A DNA stretch of 64,000 nucleotides from Chitinophagaceae bacterium (GTDB lineage: Bacteria > Bacteroidota > Bacteroidia > Chitinophagales > Chitinophagaceae). Every line of letters begins with the position of its first letter. Positions within the stretch are counted from its first letter, which is position 1. The translations under genes and the position numbers were made by a program. Where the stretch lies: assembly GCA_016710165.1 (NCBI GenBank), contig JADJLJ010000002.1, positions 835,501 through 899,500 on the forward strand, given 5' to 3'. The notes beneath the pieces are model-generated. The model saw nothing but the letters and a program-made list of their open reading frames with translations. It was not told the DNA's origin and did no database searches. Below, piece by piece: positions 18,679 through 27,762 of this stretch.

Positions 18679-21518
18679 TAAAAAGGTATTTGTGGTATCA
18701 TCCTTCTCAGGTTGATGTTCTGTATATCGATGCTGAAGGAAATATTCTTCCAGAACCTTTTTTCCGGGATGGTCGATTTGAAATAATCTTTGTACACTTT
18801 ACTGTACAGGATGGGTACATAAATGTTCAGCGTATTCCTGAACAGGGAAAGCTGTAATCCTGCATCGTAAATGAACCGCCCGGTGGCTGCATTCTGTTTC
18901 CAGGCATCGGCATAAGTGCCGATATCCAGGAACATTTTTATGGGGACCTCAAAGGGCAGTATTGACAAAGGATTAATGGCTTTGGGAATGGGGCTGGTGA
19001 AATTGGCAGCCATCAGCCAGTCATCTGTTTTACCGATCTTATTGCTCAGCAGGTCGGTGCGTACCTTAAAACCACCATCCCGGATCATGATCTGCTGGGA
19101 GGAGAATTTCTCAAATTCATTCCTGCCGATAAAATAATTGCTGTAGGTATAGTCCTCGTATCCCTTGGGCCCGGTCATGTTCAGGTGATACGGATCGGTC
19201 TGGAATTGTTTCAGGAATGTTTTGTCGCCGGTATAGAAGAATTTGCCTGCAAATACACGTACATCCAGTCCGCCGCCTTTGGGATAGTTGAAATAATAAT
19301 TGCCGGTGAATGCAGCACGCACAAAACCATCTCCCTGCTCCAGCTGCATTTCACCGCGGTATGGATACAGCACCCGGTTGTTCTCCAATACAAACTTCAG
19401 CTGGTTGATATACCTGCTGGCTGTTGGAAATGTGATCAGGTCCACCTGGTTGATCGTATCCCGGGTGAACAGCAGCCCCTGTTCCCGGATAAGGAATGTC
19501 TTCCACTGGATGAATTTGGTGATGCTGCTGCGTGGGTTCCTGTTTGCAAAAACGTACCTGAGCGAAGGAACGATCTTTGAAAAACGCTGGTTATGCACCA
19601 CGTTGGCTGAGTCGGTGAAATTGTCGCCTGAAAAAGCAGCGCCTGCCAGTGCCAGTTCAAATTTCTGGCCGTTGCTGCCGGGATACCAGGTATAACTTAA
19701 CCGGCCCAGTCCATTGAACTGTTTGCTTTTTGTGGCATACAAGGGCGCCACAACGAAATGAAATTTACTTAATGGAAGCGTATAATTATGCAGCAATGCC
19801 CCCAGCATCAGCTTATCGTAAAAGTTATAGCCAATGGCAGGGGAAGCAAAGATATAATTATGCTTATCCGTTTCCTTCAGGCTGAAGAATGCAGCCAGGC
19901 GGATGTCTTTTCTTTTGGCTGTATGAACGAGCGGGCCTTTTCTATTCAGTAAAGAAAAGCCAGCGTCCAGGTTTCTTCCGCTCACTTCTTCCACTGTTCT
20001 TTTAAAATCTTCCGGGTATGGATGTTTGAACTGCCAGCGCCGGTAATATTCCCGCATGCAGCTGTCAAATAAAGAAGTGCCCAATTCGGTTTCCAAAACC
20101 TTCATCCACTGGCCCGTTTTTGTATAACCGATCATATTGTAGTTAAGGATGTTGAATTTTTCTGAAGTGGTTTCAATGGGCTGGTCTTTTTTAATGCCGG
20201 TGATGGTTTGCAGCATGGTTTGCTGGATATCATCGGGCATCCGGTTGTTTATGAATTTCGACTTTGAAGGAACGATGTCAAGATTGGTATTGCCGTATTG
20301 CAGCAGGGAATACCGGTTATCGTAATAGGTGTTCATGCCTTCGTCCATCCAGGGATGCGTACGCTCATTGCTGGCCAGGATCCCCTGGAACCAGTTGTGG
20401 CCCACTTCGTGGTTGATGACAAAGTCCAGCATCTTTTCTGAACCGCCCGATTCCAGGACAGTGATGGTGGGGTATTCCATGCCGCCGCCATTGCCGCCAT
20501 CTACTACACTCACCACATTAAAGGGATATTCTCCCAGCCATTTGCTTTTTGTGAGCACAGCCCTTTTTATCATGGGGATGCAGTTCTTCCAGTCATTTTC
20601 ATTGGTTGCATAGTAATAAGCAGATACGGAGATGATCTTCCCGGAAGCCAGGCGGGCTGTATCGGTTTTGATGCTAAAAATTTTATCGGCAAACCAGGCA
20701 AAGTCATGCACGTTATCCTGTTTATACACAATGGTCTTTGTTATAGCAGAAACCGGCTTAGTAACTTCTACCCCTGTCTTTTTCTTTACGGGTTGTTTCT
20801 TTTGTTTCGGTTCCGGCTGGGGCGGCTTCCTTGTCTTTAACCACTGTTTTTCACTTTCCGTTTGAAGTTCTCCGGTAGCAGCCACCACGTAATCCTCCGG
20901 CAGGGTTATCTGCACTTCATAATTCCCAAAGTTGCTGTAAAATTCTCCCTGGTCCAGGTAGGGCATGGGATGCCAGCCCTTACGGTCGTAAACCGCCGGC
21001 TTGGGAAACCATTGCGTGATTTGATATGTGTTGTCAATATGTCCTCCCCTTGAAAAGACATAAGGCAGTTTTACATGAAAGGGGGTTTCAATTTTAATGG
21101 AAGACCCGGGCGCTAGTGGTTTCGGTAAAAGAAGTTTGATGATATCCTGGTGAAGGGGATGGTCTTCCACTTTGGCAGCAGTTCCATTCACCCGGAGGTC
21201 GAGGCGGTTGATATAACCCCGTTTATCTGCATCGCTGAAGTAGAATTTAGTGCTTCCGTTCTCCAGCACCTGGTCGGTAAAAGCCGTCTTGTCGTTTTTA
21301 TAGGCGTTTGCCCAGAGATGGATCCAGATGAAATGAAGGGTATCGGGTGAGTTGTTGAAATAATCCATCTTCACAAACCCGTCTAATGTATGGTCAACAT
21401 CATTAAGTGTAACGTCGATCTTATAATTCACCTGTTGCTGCCAGTATGAGGAAAGTTGGCAGTTGGCGGTTGGCATTTGGCAATAAAAAAACAGGAGTAA
21501 ACCGATGGTCCTTTTCAA
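18678..21518 (-). CDS. Secreted M1-family (gluzincin) metallopeptidase
   Basis: 946 residues with a signal peptide (MKRTIGLLLFFYCQ). An M1 N-terminal domain (about 30-210) precedes the catalytic part. Zinc-binding HEVGHNWFQ is followed after 18 residues by the third ligand in HPWMDEGMNTYYDNRY, and GGGMEYPTITV is the family's exopeptidase motif variant. The C-terminal ~400 residues are beta-rich with a surface-exposed or barrel-like character. It probably degrades peptides in the periplasm or at the cell surface. Part of the signal-peptide coding sequence is a 7-bp repeat (21455-21482). Confidence 0.93.
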   Translation of the reverse strand: MKRTIGLLLFFYCQMPTANCQLSSYWQQQVNYKIDVTLNDVDHTLDGFVKMDYFNNSPDTLHFIWIHLWANAYKNDKTAFTDQVLENGSTKFYFSDADKRGYINRLDLRVNGTAAKVEDHPLHQDIIKLLLPKPLAPGSSIKIETPFHVKLPYVFSRGGHIDNTYQITQWFPKPAVYDRKGWHPMPYLDQGEFYSNFGNYEVQITLPEDYVVAATGELQTESEKQWLKTRKPPQPEPKQKKQPVKKKTGVEVTKPVSAITKTIVYKQDNVHDFAWFADKIFSIKTDTARLASGKIISVSAYYYATNENDWKNCIPMIKRAVLTKSKWLGEYPFNVVSVVDGGNGGGMEYPTITVLESGGSEKMLDFVINHEVGHNWFQGILASNERTHPWMDEGMNTYYDNRYSLLQYGNTNLDIVPSKSKFINNRMPDDIQQTMLQTITGIKKDQPIETTSEKFNILNYNMIGYTKTGQWMKVLETELGTSLFDSCMREYYRRWQFKHPYPEDFKRTVEEVSGRNLDAGFSLLNRKGPLVHTAKRKDIRLAAFFSLKETDKHNYIFASPAIGYNFYDKLMLGALLHNYTLPLSKFHFVVAPLYATKSKQFNGLGRLSYTWYPGSNGQKFELALAGAAFSGDNFTDSANVVHNQRFSKIVPSLRYVFANRNPRSSITKFIQWKTFLIREQGLLFTRDTINQVDLITFPTASRYINQLKFVLENNRVLYPYRGEMQLEQGDGFVRAAFTGNYYFNYPKGGGLDVRVFAGKFFYTGDKTFLKQFQTDPYHLNMTGPKGYEDYTYSNYFIGRNEFEKFSSQQIMIRDGGFKVRTDLLSNKIGKTDDWLMAANFTSPIPKAINPLSILPFEVPIKMFLDIGTYADAWKQNAATGRFIYDAGLQLSLFRNTLNIYVPILYSKVYKDYFKSTIPEKRFWKNISFSIDIQNINLRRMIPQIPF
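21455..21482. repeat. 7-bp repeats inside the M1 peptidase signal peptide
   Basis: Four plus-strand heptads, GTTGGCA, GTTGGCG, GTTGGCA and TTTGGCA, lie within the coding sequence for the end of the signal peptide. On the minus strand they encode CQMPTANCQL. This is the only clear heptad array inside a gene here. Confidence 0.85.
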
Positions 21519-21594
21519 AGCAGGGTTGTTTCATCAAAAATAAACAAATCGGGGCAATCCTGATGATAGGGGCTAATTGGATAATGGTGGAGTT

Positions 21595-21670
21595 TTGAAC
21601 CACATAGACACATAGGGAACATAGGGTTCACATTGATCAACTATGTTTCCTATGTGTCTATGTGGTTCAA
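21595..21670. repeat. Large palindrome with 30-bp arms
   Basis: The left arm (21595-21624) starts TTGAACCACATAGACACATA and the right arm (21641-21670) is its reverse complement with one mismatch; the loop is 16 bp. It lies between the M1 peptidase start and the sugar-transferase stop. The arm ends (GAACCAC...AACATAG) recur in the palindrome at 40459-40667. Confidence 0.95.
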
Positions 21671-21677
21671 AGATCAT

Positions 21678-23074
21678 TTATTTACCTTGTCCAAGCAGAA
21701 TAATGCGAATGGTATGCAGCATGATCTTGAAGTCAAGCGCCAGCGAAACGTTCTCGATATACATCAGGTCGTAGGGCATGCGTTCGATCATTTCTTCCAG
21801 GGAGGAAGCGTAGCCGAATTTCACCATGCCCCAGCTGGTCAGGCCGGGTTTTACTTTCAGCAGGTAGTTGTATTCGGGGTGTTGTTTTATCAGCTGGTCG
21901 ATGTAGAATTTCCTTTCCGGTCTTGGCCCTACCAAACTCATTTCACCTTTTAGGATATTCCATAGCTGGGGCAGTTCATCGAGCCGCCATTTGCGCATTA
22001 CTTTGCCCCAGTTGGTGATGCGGGGATCATGATCGGTACTAAGCACAGGGCCATTGGGTTCTGCATCCGTTATCATACTGCGGAATTTGATCATCGTAAA
22101 AGACTTGCCTTTGTAGCCGATCCTTTCCTGCAGGTACAGCAGGCTTCCTTTTGAGGATAGCTTTACACGGATGGCCGTATAAATAAAAAGCGGGGCGAGG
22201 AGGAGCATACCCAGAACAGAAACAGCTATATCCAGTATGCGTTTGAGATTCTGTTGCCAGAGCGGAAGTAAACCACTGTGCAGGTCGATCAGGGGGATAC
22301 CAAGTATGTTGCTGGTTTTTACAGCGCCGCTGATGATGTCGACCGTATCGGCTGTTATTTTTATGTTCACATCCTTATCACTCAGTTGCTGCAGTACCTT
22401 TTCCAGCTGGCCCCTTTCTTTCTTTTCCACGGCAATGATCACTTCTTCAATTTGGTTATCCTGTATCACCGGGGCGATATTGGCTGCATTCCCAAAATTT
22501 CCGGGGGCATCCGGCAGGGAAGAACCCTGGTGCCCGTTGGTGTTCACAAAACCCAGTATGCGGAAACCGGTCGTTTCTTTATTGCTGGTGATGGTCTTAT
22601 AAAACGATGCGGCATTATGGCTGGAGCCGATGATAAGTGTATTAAAATAGACAAGGCCTTTGTTCAGTTGCTTTTTTGCCATTGCCAGGAAAAAAAGACG
22701 GCTACTATAGGTGAAGCATGTCTGTAGTCCCCACAGCGACAGGAATTCCTTGTAATAAATATCATAATCGCCGGTGGCATCATAGATGAGAAAGAGGAAA
22801 AGGATGCCGATACTTCCAAAAAAGTATGGATCAGGGTATTGAGTAATTCTATTACCCTCGATTTCTGGTATAATGCATTGTATGAACCCGCCAGGTAATA
22901 GAGCACCAGCCATACCAGTGGGAAGAGAATGATGCCGGTGTAGAATTTGGGACCAATGACAAAGGGTTCTTCAATGATGTATTTGCGTACAAAATAGAAA
23001 CTGATCCAGGCAAGCAGGGCGGCAATAAGATCGCCAAAAGCATACCAGCCGATATGTATCCTGTGTTGTTTCAA
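21678..23074 (-). CDS. Polyprenyl glycosylphosphotransferase (WcaJ-like), one-base frame break
   Basis: Two frames join into about 465 residues after adding one T to the run at 22818-22823. The N-terminal part has four to five membrane helices (IHIGWYAFGDLIAALLAW...), then a Rossmann-like central domain (NTLIIGSSHNAASFYKTI), then the bacterial sugar transferase domain with KRILDIAVSVLG, ERIGYKGKSFTMIKFRSM, WRLDELPQLWNILKGEMS and VGPRPERKFY. It would load the first sugar phosphate onto undecaprenyl phosphate for exopolysaccharide synthesis. It follows the Gfo/Idh oxidoreductase by 35 bp. The break probably reflects a homopolymer error. Confidence 0.88.
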
Positions 23075-23109
23075 TGGGGGGATCCCCTTCCGGGGACCGG
23101 TTTATTTTT

Positions 23110-24081
23110 TTAATGGGTGGTCATGTTGCCGATCTTTTCCAGTATCTGGTGCGCCACTTCCATGGCCCGGAAACCATCTACCACACTTACCGGCGTATCG
23201 GTATTGTTCACAATGGCATCCCTGAACAGTTCGAGTTCCATCTTAATTGCATTCACATCTTCCACCACCGGGTTGGCAATGGCAATGGTCTTCTTGCCGT
23301 TGTTGGTATCAATATCAAAGGTGAAAACATTTTTATCGCCGGGTGTGTTGAGGCGGATGATCTCTGTTTTCTTTTCCAGGAAGTCGATGCCTATGTATGC
23401 ATCCTTCTGAAACAGGCGCATCTTACGCATCTTCTTCATGGATATGCGGCTGCTGGTAAGGTTGGCCACACAGCCGTTGTCAAATTCAATGCGTACGTTG
23501 GCAATATCGGGTGTATCGCTCATCACCGCCACACCGTTTGCGCTGATATAATTCACATTGCCTTTTACCAGGCTCAGGATGATGTCGATATCATGGATCA
23601 TCAGGTCCAGGATCACGCTCACATCGGTGCCACGGGGGTTGAATTGCGCCAGCCGGTGCACTTCAATGAACATGGGTTGCAGCACCTGGCCTTTCAGTGC
23701 TAAAAATGCAGGATTGAACCGCTCCACATGCCCCACCTGGAATTTTATATTGGCCTCCTTCGCCAGCTTCACCAGCTCTTTTGCCTCATCCATCGTGTTG
23801 GCAAGGGGCTTCTCTACAAAAACGTGTTTGCCTTTTTTTATGGCCAGTTCGCAAAGCTCAAAATGGGAAGAGGTAGGGGCAACAATATCTATTGTATCGC
23901 AGGCATCGATCAGTTTTTCGGCATCTTCAAATCTTGTAAGGTTGTATTTCTGGGCCACGGCATGGGCATTGGCATCATCGGTATCGCAAAAACCAACCAG
24001 TTCTATGCCTTCAATATTTTTCCAGTTGTTCAGGTGAAATTTTCCCAGATGCCCTGCACCTATTTGTCCAACTTTTAGCAT
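23110..24081 (-). CDS. Gfo/Idh/MocA-family NAD(P)-dependent oxidoreductase
   Basis: 323 residues. The N-terminal Rossmann fold begins VGQIGAGHLGKFH (GxGxxG) and ends with HVFVEKPLANTM, holding the family's EKP lysine. HVERFNPAFLAL and LDLMIHDIDIILSLV belong to the C-terminal substrate domain, the latter with the catalytic-type His-Asp. Members oxidise or reduce sugars and nucleotide sugars. Lying 35 bp upstream of the polyprenyl sugar transferase, it may prepare a sugar nucleotide for surface polysaccharide; this is inference. Confidence 0.92.
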   Translation of the reverse strand: MLKVGQIGAGHLGKFHLNNWKNIEGIELVGFCDTDDANAHAVAQKYNLTRFEDAEKLIDACDTIDIVAPTSSHFELCELAIKKGKHVFVEKPLANTMDEAKELVKLAKEANIKFQVGHVERFNPAFLALKGQVLQPMFIEVHRLAQFNPRGTDVSVILDLMIHDIDIILSLVKGNVNYISANGVAVMSDTPDIANVRIEFDNGCVANLTSSRISMKKMRKMRLFQKDAYIGIDFLEKKTEIIRLNTPGDKNVFTFDIDTNNGKKTIAIANPVVEDVNAIKMELELFRDAIVNNTDTPVSVVDGFRAMEVAHQILEKIGNMTTH

Positions 24082-24197
24082 ATCATTATTTCTTTATTAT
24101 TCCGTTCAGGAGTTTTTTTGGTGACGTATTTTGTCATGCTGATCCGAAGCTTTCGGGAGAGCACTTAGAACCGGTACTTCTTTTTTGTGGCGATGTT

Positions 24198-25166
24198 TTA
24201 TTCATCCCAGAATCCCATCTTCCCGAATTTTTCAATGCGCTGTTTCACTCTTGTTTCGGGGTCGATCGCTTTCAGTTCTTTCAACACCGGTAAAAGGTAA
24301 TTCTTCAGTATCTCTGCGGCTTCCTTATAATCCCAGTGTGTGCCGCCCAGCGGTTCGGGGATCACGCCGTCTACAAGCCCGAATTTCAGCATATCATCAC
24401 CCGTGAGCCTCAGCTGTTCGGCTGCTGTTTCTTTCTTGTCCCAGCTGCGCCATAAGATGCTGCTGCAGCTTTCGGGCGAGATCACCGTGTACCAGGTATT
24501 TTCCATCATGAATACCCGGTCGCCCACGCCAATACCCAGGGCGCCGCCGCTGGCACCTTCGCCAATGATGACGCAAATGATCGGTACTTTCAGTCGTATC
24601 ATTTCGTAGATATTACGGGCAATGGCCTCCCCCTGGCCCCTTTCTTCTGCTTCCAGGCCCGGGAAGGCGCCGGGGGTATCGATCAGTGTAATGACGGGTT
24701 TGTTGAATTTTTCGGCCAGTTTCATCAGGCGCAGGGCCTTACGGTATCCCTCGGGATTGGCCATGCCAAAATTGCGGAGTTGGCGTGTTTTTGTATTGGA
24801 GCCCTTTTGCTGCCCTATCATCATCACTGTTTCTCCTCCGAGCTGGGCAAAACCGCCGATCATGGCCTTATCGTCCTTCACGTTCCGGTCGCCGTGCATT
24901 TCAATAAAATTGGTGCACATGGTCATGATGTATTTGAGGGTATAGGGCCTGTCGGGATGGCGGCTGAGCTGTACTTTCTGCCAGGGGGTTAAATTGGCCG
25001 TAAGGTGCTTTTTGGTTTCCACGATCCGGTCTTCCAGCATGGCAATGGCGCCGCTCATATTGGTCTTCGATTTTTCGGAAGTGATCTTCAGCTGCTCTAT
25101 CTGGTCGTATAGTTCTTTGATGGGTTTTTCAAAGTCGAGAAATTGCCGTTTTTTAAACTCGATCAT
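24198..25166 (-). CDS. accA: Acetyl-CoA carboxylase carboxyltransferase alpha subunit
   Basis: 322 residues, the usual length. Seen: the N-terminal helical region (LDFEKPIKELYDQIEQLK), SRHPDRPYTLKYI, the CoA-binding QKGSNTKTRQLRNFGMANPE, LIDTPGAFPGLEAEERGQGE and VIGEGASGGALGIGVGD. With AccD, which is not in the window, it moves the carboxyl group from biotin to acetyl-CoA, the first step of fatty acid synthesis. The start is well supported by family alignment. Confidence 0.97.
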   Translation of the reverse strand: MIEFKKRQFLDFEKPIKELYDQIEQLKITSEKSKTNMSGAIAMLEDRIVETKKHLTANLTPWQKVQLSRHPDRPYTLKYIMTMCTNFIEMHGDRNVKDDKAMIGGFAQLGGETVMMIGQQKGSNTKTRQLRNFGMANPEGYRKALRLMKLAEKFNKPVITLIDTPGAFPGLEAEERGQGEAIARNIYEMIRLKVPIICVIIGEGASGGALGIGVGDRVFMMENTWYTVISPESCSSILWRSWDKKETAAEQLRLTGDDMLKFGLVDGVIPEPLGGTHWDYKEAAEILKNYLLPVLKELKAIDPETRVKQRIEKFGKMGFWDE

Positions 25167-25269
25167 GTGGTTGGTTTAATGGTTTATTTTCCGTTTTATC
25201 ATACCCTGGTAAAATGGGAACTGTAAGATAGTTTGTAAAATTATGGCTTACAATCTTTTTATAAAAGTT

Positions 25270-25301
25270 TTGGATGACAAAGATAAAAAAACCTATCTTT
25301 G
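25270..25301 (+). promoter_or_regulatory. Bacteroidota promoter of the tRNA-Asp locus
   Basis: TTG (25270-25272) and TATCTTTG (25294-25301), a perfect TAnnTTTG -7 element, are separated by 21 bp. It lies about 60 bp before the damaged tRNA-Asp copy and is the only promoter seen before the intact one, so the intact tRNA may depend on read-through of the GIY-YIG gene. Confidence 0.75.
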
Positions 25302-25362
25302 CCGTCCCGAAAAATGAGGCAGGAACGGGTCATCCCGGTACCTATCCAGGCCTTGGGTAGTA

Positions 25363-25424
25363 GGATTGGTAGTTCAGTTGGTTATCTCGCCTGAGGCGAG
25401 ACGCCCTGTCAGGGCGGAGGTCGC
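25363..25424 (+). pseudogene. Truncated tRNA-Asp copy
   Basis: The first 22 bases (GGATTGGTAGTTCAGTTGGT TA) equal the intact tRNA at 25715. Six bases are then replaced by a 17-base perfect hairpin (TCTCGCC-TGA-GGCGAGA). The anticodon region CGCCCTGTCAGGGCG and GGAGGTCGC follow with one change that closes the anticodon loop. The T arm and 3' acceptor strand are missing, so it cannot fold as a tRNA. Confidence 0.88.
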
Positions 25425-25451
25425 TGCTGATAGTTGAGAAGTTCTTTGGTC

Positions 25452-25724
25452 ATGTATTATGTTTATATAATTGAAAGCCGGCAATCAGGTATTTTTTACA
25501 AAGGAAGTACCAGTGATTACAAGAGAAGGTTGGTTGAACATAATAGTAATATTAATGACTATACAAAAGGGAAGGGTCCCTGGAAGCTTGTATTTGTCCA
25601 GGTATTTGAAACTAAATCAGAAGCTTTGGTAAAGGAGAAAAAGCTAAAGCGATGTAATAAGGATTATTTGCGATGGCTGTTACAGCAACCTGTGAATATC
25701 TTAAATAAGAAGTTGGATTGGTAG
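25452..25724 (+). CDS. Small GIY-YIG nuclease family protein in the tRNA-Asp locus
   Basis: 90 residues from the ATG at 25452. YYVYIIESRQSGIFYKGSTS carries the GIY-YIG strands (YVYI...FYKG), and RRLVEHN holds the catalytic-type Arg. KWKLVFVQVFETKSEALVKE-like residues and RCNKDYLRWLL complete the single-domain URI-type fold. The last codons (LDW, stop) are formed by the first bases of the intact tRNA-Asp, so gene and tRNA overlap by 10 bp. It sits exactly between a truncated and an intact tRNA-Asp, the arrangement expected of a tRNA-targeting selfish endonuclease. Activity and target are inference. Confidence 0.9.
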   Translation: MYYVYIIESRQSGIFYKGSTSDYKRRLVEHNSNINDYTKGKGPWKLVFVQVFETKSEALVKEKKLKRCNKDYLRWLLQQPVNILNKKLDW

Positions 25725-25788
25725 TTCAGTTGGTTAGAATGCCGCCCTGTCACGGCGGAGGTCGCGGGTTCGAGTCCCGTCCAGTCCG
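25715..25788 (+). tRNA. tRNA-Asp (GTC)
   Basis: Acceptor GGATTGG pairs with CCAGTCC (G-T wobble allowed), followed by discriminator G. The anticodon stem CCGCC/GGCGG encloses loop CTGTCAC with anticodon GTC at 25749-25751. The T arm is CGGGTTCGAGTCCCG. The genomic sequence continues CA, not a full CCA. A terminator follows 8 bp later. Confidence 0.97.
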
Positions 25789-25796
25789 CAAATTTT

Positions 25797-25822
25797 AAGC
25801 CCGTAATCCTTACGGGCTTTTT
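25797..25822 (+). terminator. Rho-independent terminator of tRNA-Asp
   Basis: AAGCCCGTAA and TTACGGGCTT form a perfect 10-bp stem around TCC, followed by TTTC and more T. It ends the tRNA transcript. Confidence 0.9.
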
Positions 25823-25914
25823 CTTTTCCAGGATTTTAACATCAATTTTACCTGTTGGCCTGAACAGCATGCAGAAATGCGGTTATTTTTATCCTCAAAA
25901 TAAAACCTGTTTTC

Positions 25915-26412
25915 ATGTATAAAAACCTTACATTTCTCACCCGTGGTTTTCTCCATTCCCGCCGCAGTTACCTGGTCCGTTTTAACGGCATAGCACTGTT
26001 CTTTGTGTTGGCTTTTAGCGGCACATCAGCAGCCCAGGAAAATAAAACCGTTGCGATCATGGATTTTGTAAAGATCCGGGATGGAAAAACGGCAGAGGCC
26101 CTGTTCTTTTATGAGAACAACTGGAAAGTTTACCGTGACCAGGCCATCCGGAAAAATGTGATACAGTCTTACGAACTGGTTCAGGCTGCACCCGATACAC
26201 TCAATAACTTTGACCTGGTACTGGTAACCGTGTACAAGGATTCTGCACAATATGCGAACAGCGAGGAAAATTTCAGGCCTATATTAAAAGAATTACGGCC
26301 CAATGGTCCCCTGCTGCTGAACGACCTTAAGCCGGATGATTTCCGGAAGAATGTTTTTGTAAAGATCGTGAGACCGGTGTATTCATCGGTAAATGAAATG
26401 AAGAGGAAGTGA
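25915..26412 (+). CDS. Secreted hypothetical protein
   Basis: 165 residues. A hydrophobic stretch (about 25-40, ending SAAQ) acts as signal peptide after an unusually long basic N-terminus; a later start is possible. The mature part (TVAIMDFVKIRDGKTAEALF, then LVLVTVYKDSAQYANSEENF) looks like a small alpha/beta domain with similarity in style to stress-response dimeric alpha/beta-barrel proteins, but no family is recognised with confidence. It stands alone after the tRNA locus. Confidence 0.65.
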   Translation: MYKNLTFLTRGFLHSRRSYLVRFNGIALFFVLAFSGTSAAQENKTVAIMDFVKIRDGKTAEALFFYENNWKVYRDQAIRKNVIQSYELVQAAPDTLNNFDLVLVTVYKDSAQYANSEENFRPILKELRPNGPLLLNDLKPDDFRKNVFVKIVRPVYSSVNEMKRK

Positions 26413-26467
26413 TAAGTGCGGTCGCTTTTACAGAGAGAAAATATTCAATTATCAATGATCCGTTGCC

Positions 26468-26491
26468 CCGGTTCGTGACTCACCGAACCGG
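26468..26491. repeat. Intergenic palindrome CCGGTTCG...CGAACCGG
   Basis: CCGGTTCG and CGAACCGG flank eight bases. A member of the palindrome family whose other copies lie near 44469, 44504, 45051 and 45080. It falls in the gene-free stretch 26413-26617. Confidence 0.7.
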
Positions 26492-26617
26492 AATAAAGAG
26501 ATGCTCCCGGGAAAAATCTCAAAAAAAAACGTAGAAATACCCTTTTCCCGGATACTTGCTCTTGATAACTTTGGTCTAAGGTTTCTATATATTCTCATGC
26601 TTGTAGGAATGCCGGGG

Positions 26618-27064
26618 TTACATTTGTTGTCCCGGCTTCCTTTTTCTCCTGTACAGGGTTTCTGTGGCCTTAGCTTCCTGGCCATCCGGAGTGACGTTAT
26701 ACGCCGTGATTATAACCTGCTTATCATGGCTGATCTCAATTTGGGTTCGCCATCCCCAGCGTTGTTCTGTTTCAGGGGTTATATAATAATAACTTCCCAG
26801 CATAGAGAAAATATCTTCTCCTTTCATTCCTTCTGAGAACATGATGGCGGTGTCGTTGTGAAAACTGTCGATCCAGGCGCTTTGAAATATTCCACGTTCA
26901 AGCTGGTACCCGTAGAGGGCAATGCCTTCCAGGGGTTTGCCGCTGAAACTTCCCTGGTATGTTGGGGTGATGATGATATGGGGTTCTGTCCAGGGCCCCG
27001 TTATTTTATCTGCCATCCGTATCCCGATCTGTCCTTCACCAAAACCGAAGGACTGCACCTGCAC
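26618..27064 (-). pseudogene. Remnant with a DUF1579-like C-terminus
   Basis: About 148 codons without a convincing start. The main part (KPLEGIALYGYQLERGIFQS to QEAKATETLYRRK) has the pattern of DUF1579 proteins, including the closing TAYNVTPDGQEAKATET. The first ~27 residues (FGFGEGQIGIRMADKITGPW) look instead like a tail of a DUF4185/glycosidase-type domain and continue upstream in a different frame (FADVNIFLC). It seems to be a fused or decayed gene facing the peptidase remnant. Function presumably lost. Confidence 0.55.
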
Positions 27065-27130
27065 AAAAAGATATTAACATCTGCAAACAAAACGGGTTTT
27101 GCTGTTGAAGAAACTGAAAAAACGATGTAA

Positions 27131-27699
27131 CTTTTGGAAGGAAAGAATAAAGAAACGCACATACAGGAATGCAAGTACATCTCGCCTTTCTGGATGAAGT
27201 TGGATGGCACTTCGTTCACTGCGCCCACGTTACCTCTGCTATTGCACAGATGCTGGAAATAAACCCTGGTCTTACCCCTGCGCAGATCCGTACCATTTTA
27301 TTAAGTACGGCAAAGCGATTGCCCGCTGAACAGCAAGGATATGGGATGCTGCATCCCGGGAGAGTAATTGTAAAATCACTGCAAAATTTATTCGCTATGA
27401 AACAACATACATCCCCTTACATCAATAAAAGAAAAAAGGCCATTGAATTTTATATCCAGAACCCCTGTGCCTCCCATATTTCACTGGCGGGAAGTTTCAA
27501 TCACTGGGCACATGATTCATTGCTGATGGAACCATCGGCAAACGGGTTGTGGAAGATCGAGATCCCGATGTTACCCAAGGGTACGTACCAGTACAAATTT
27601 TTCGTAGATGACCGGACCTGGCTGGAGGATATTGACAATCCTTACCGGGAGCCCGACGGGCTGAACGGGTTCAACAGCATTTTACTGGTGGGAAACTGA
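27131..27699 (+). pseudogene. Remnant of a subtilisin-like peptidase with a C-terminal CBM48-type domain
   Basis: After a stop at 27128 the frame reads CKYISPFWMKLDGTSFTAPT, the S8 peptidase motif with its catalytic Ser (GTS). One base is missing near 27227, and the next frame continues VTSAIAQMLEINPGLTPAQI, the usual following helix. A glycogen-binding-like beta domain follows (SHISLAGSFNHWAHDSLLME to LLVGN). The Asp and His of the triad and the signal peptide are absent, so only the 3' third of the gene remains. Confidence 0.75.
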
Positions 27700-27734
27700 A
27701 GATCATGATGATGGCATTTAAAAAACCAAAGTGA

Positions 27735-27762
27735 TGTTCAGTATTCAACGATCAATGTTCAA
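27735..27762. repeat. Degenerate 7-bp repeats, RTTCAAY type
   Basis: TGTTCAG, TATTCAA, CGATCAA and TGTTCAA are four consecutive heptads in the spacer 27700-27858. A three-unit run of similar form (TATTCAA, TTATCAA, TGATCCG) lies near 26443, bracketing the remnant region. Confidence 0.55.

Noticed and set aside
25664..25870. Minus-strand frame covering the tRNA-Asp region
   Set aside because: It is the antisense of a tRNA (peptide WTGLEPATSAVTGRHSNQ), a well-known false prediction.
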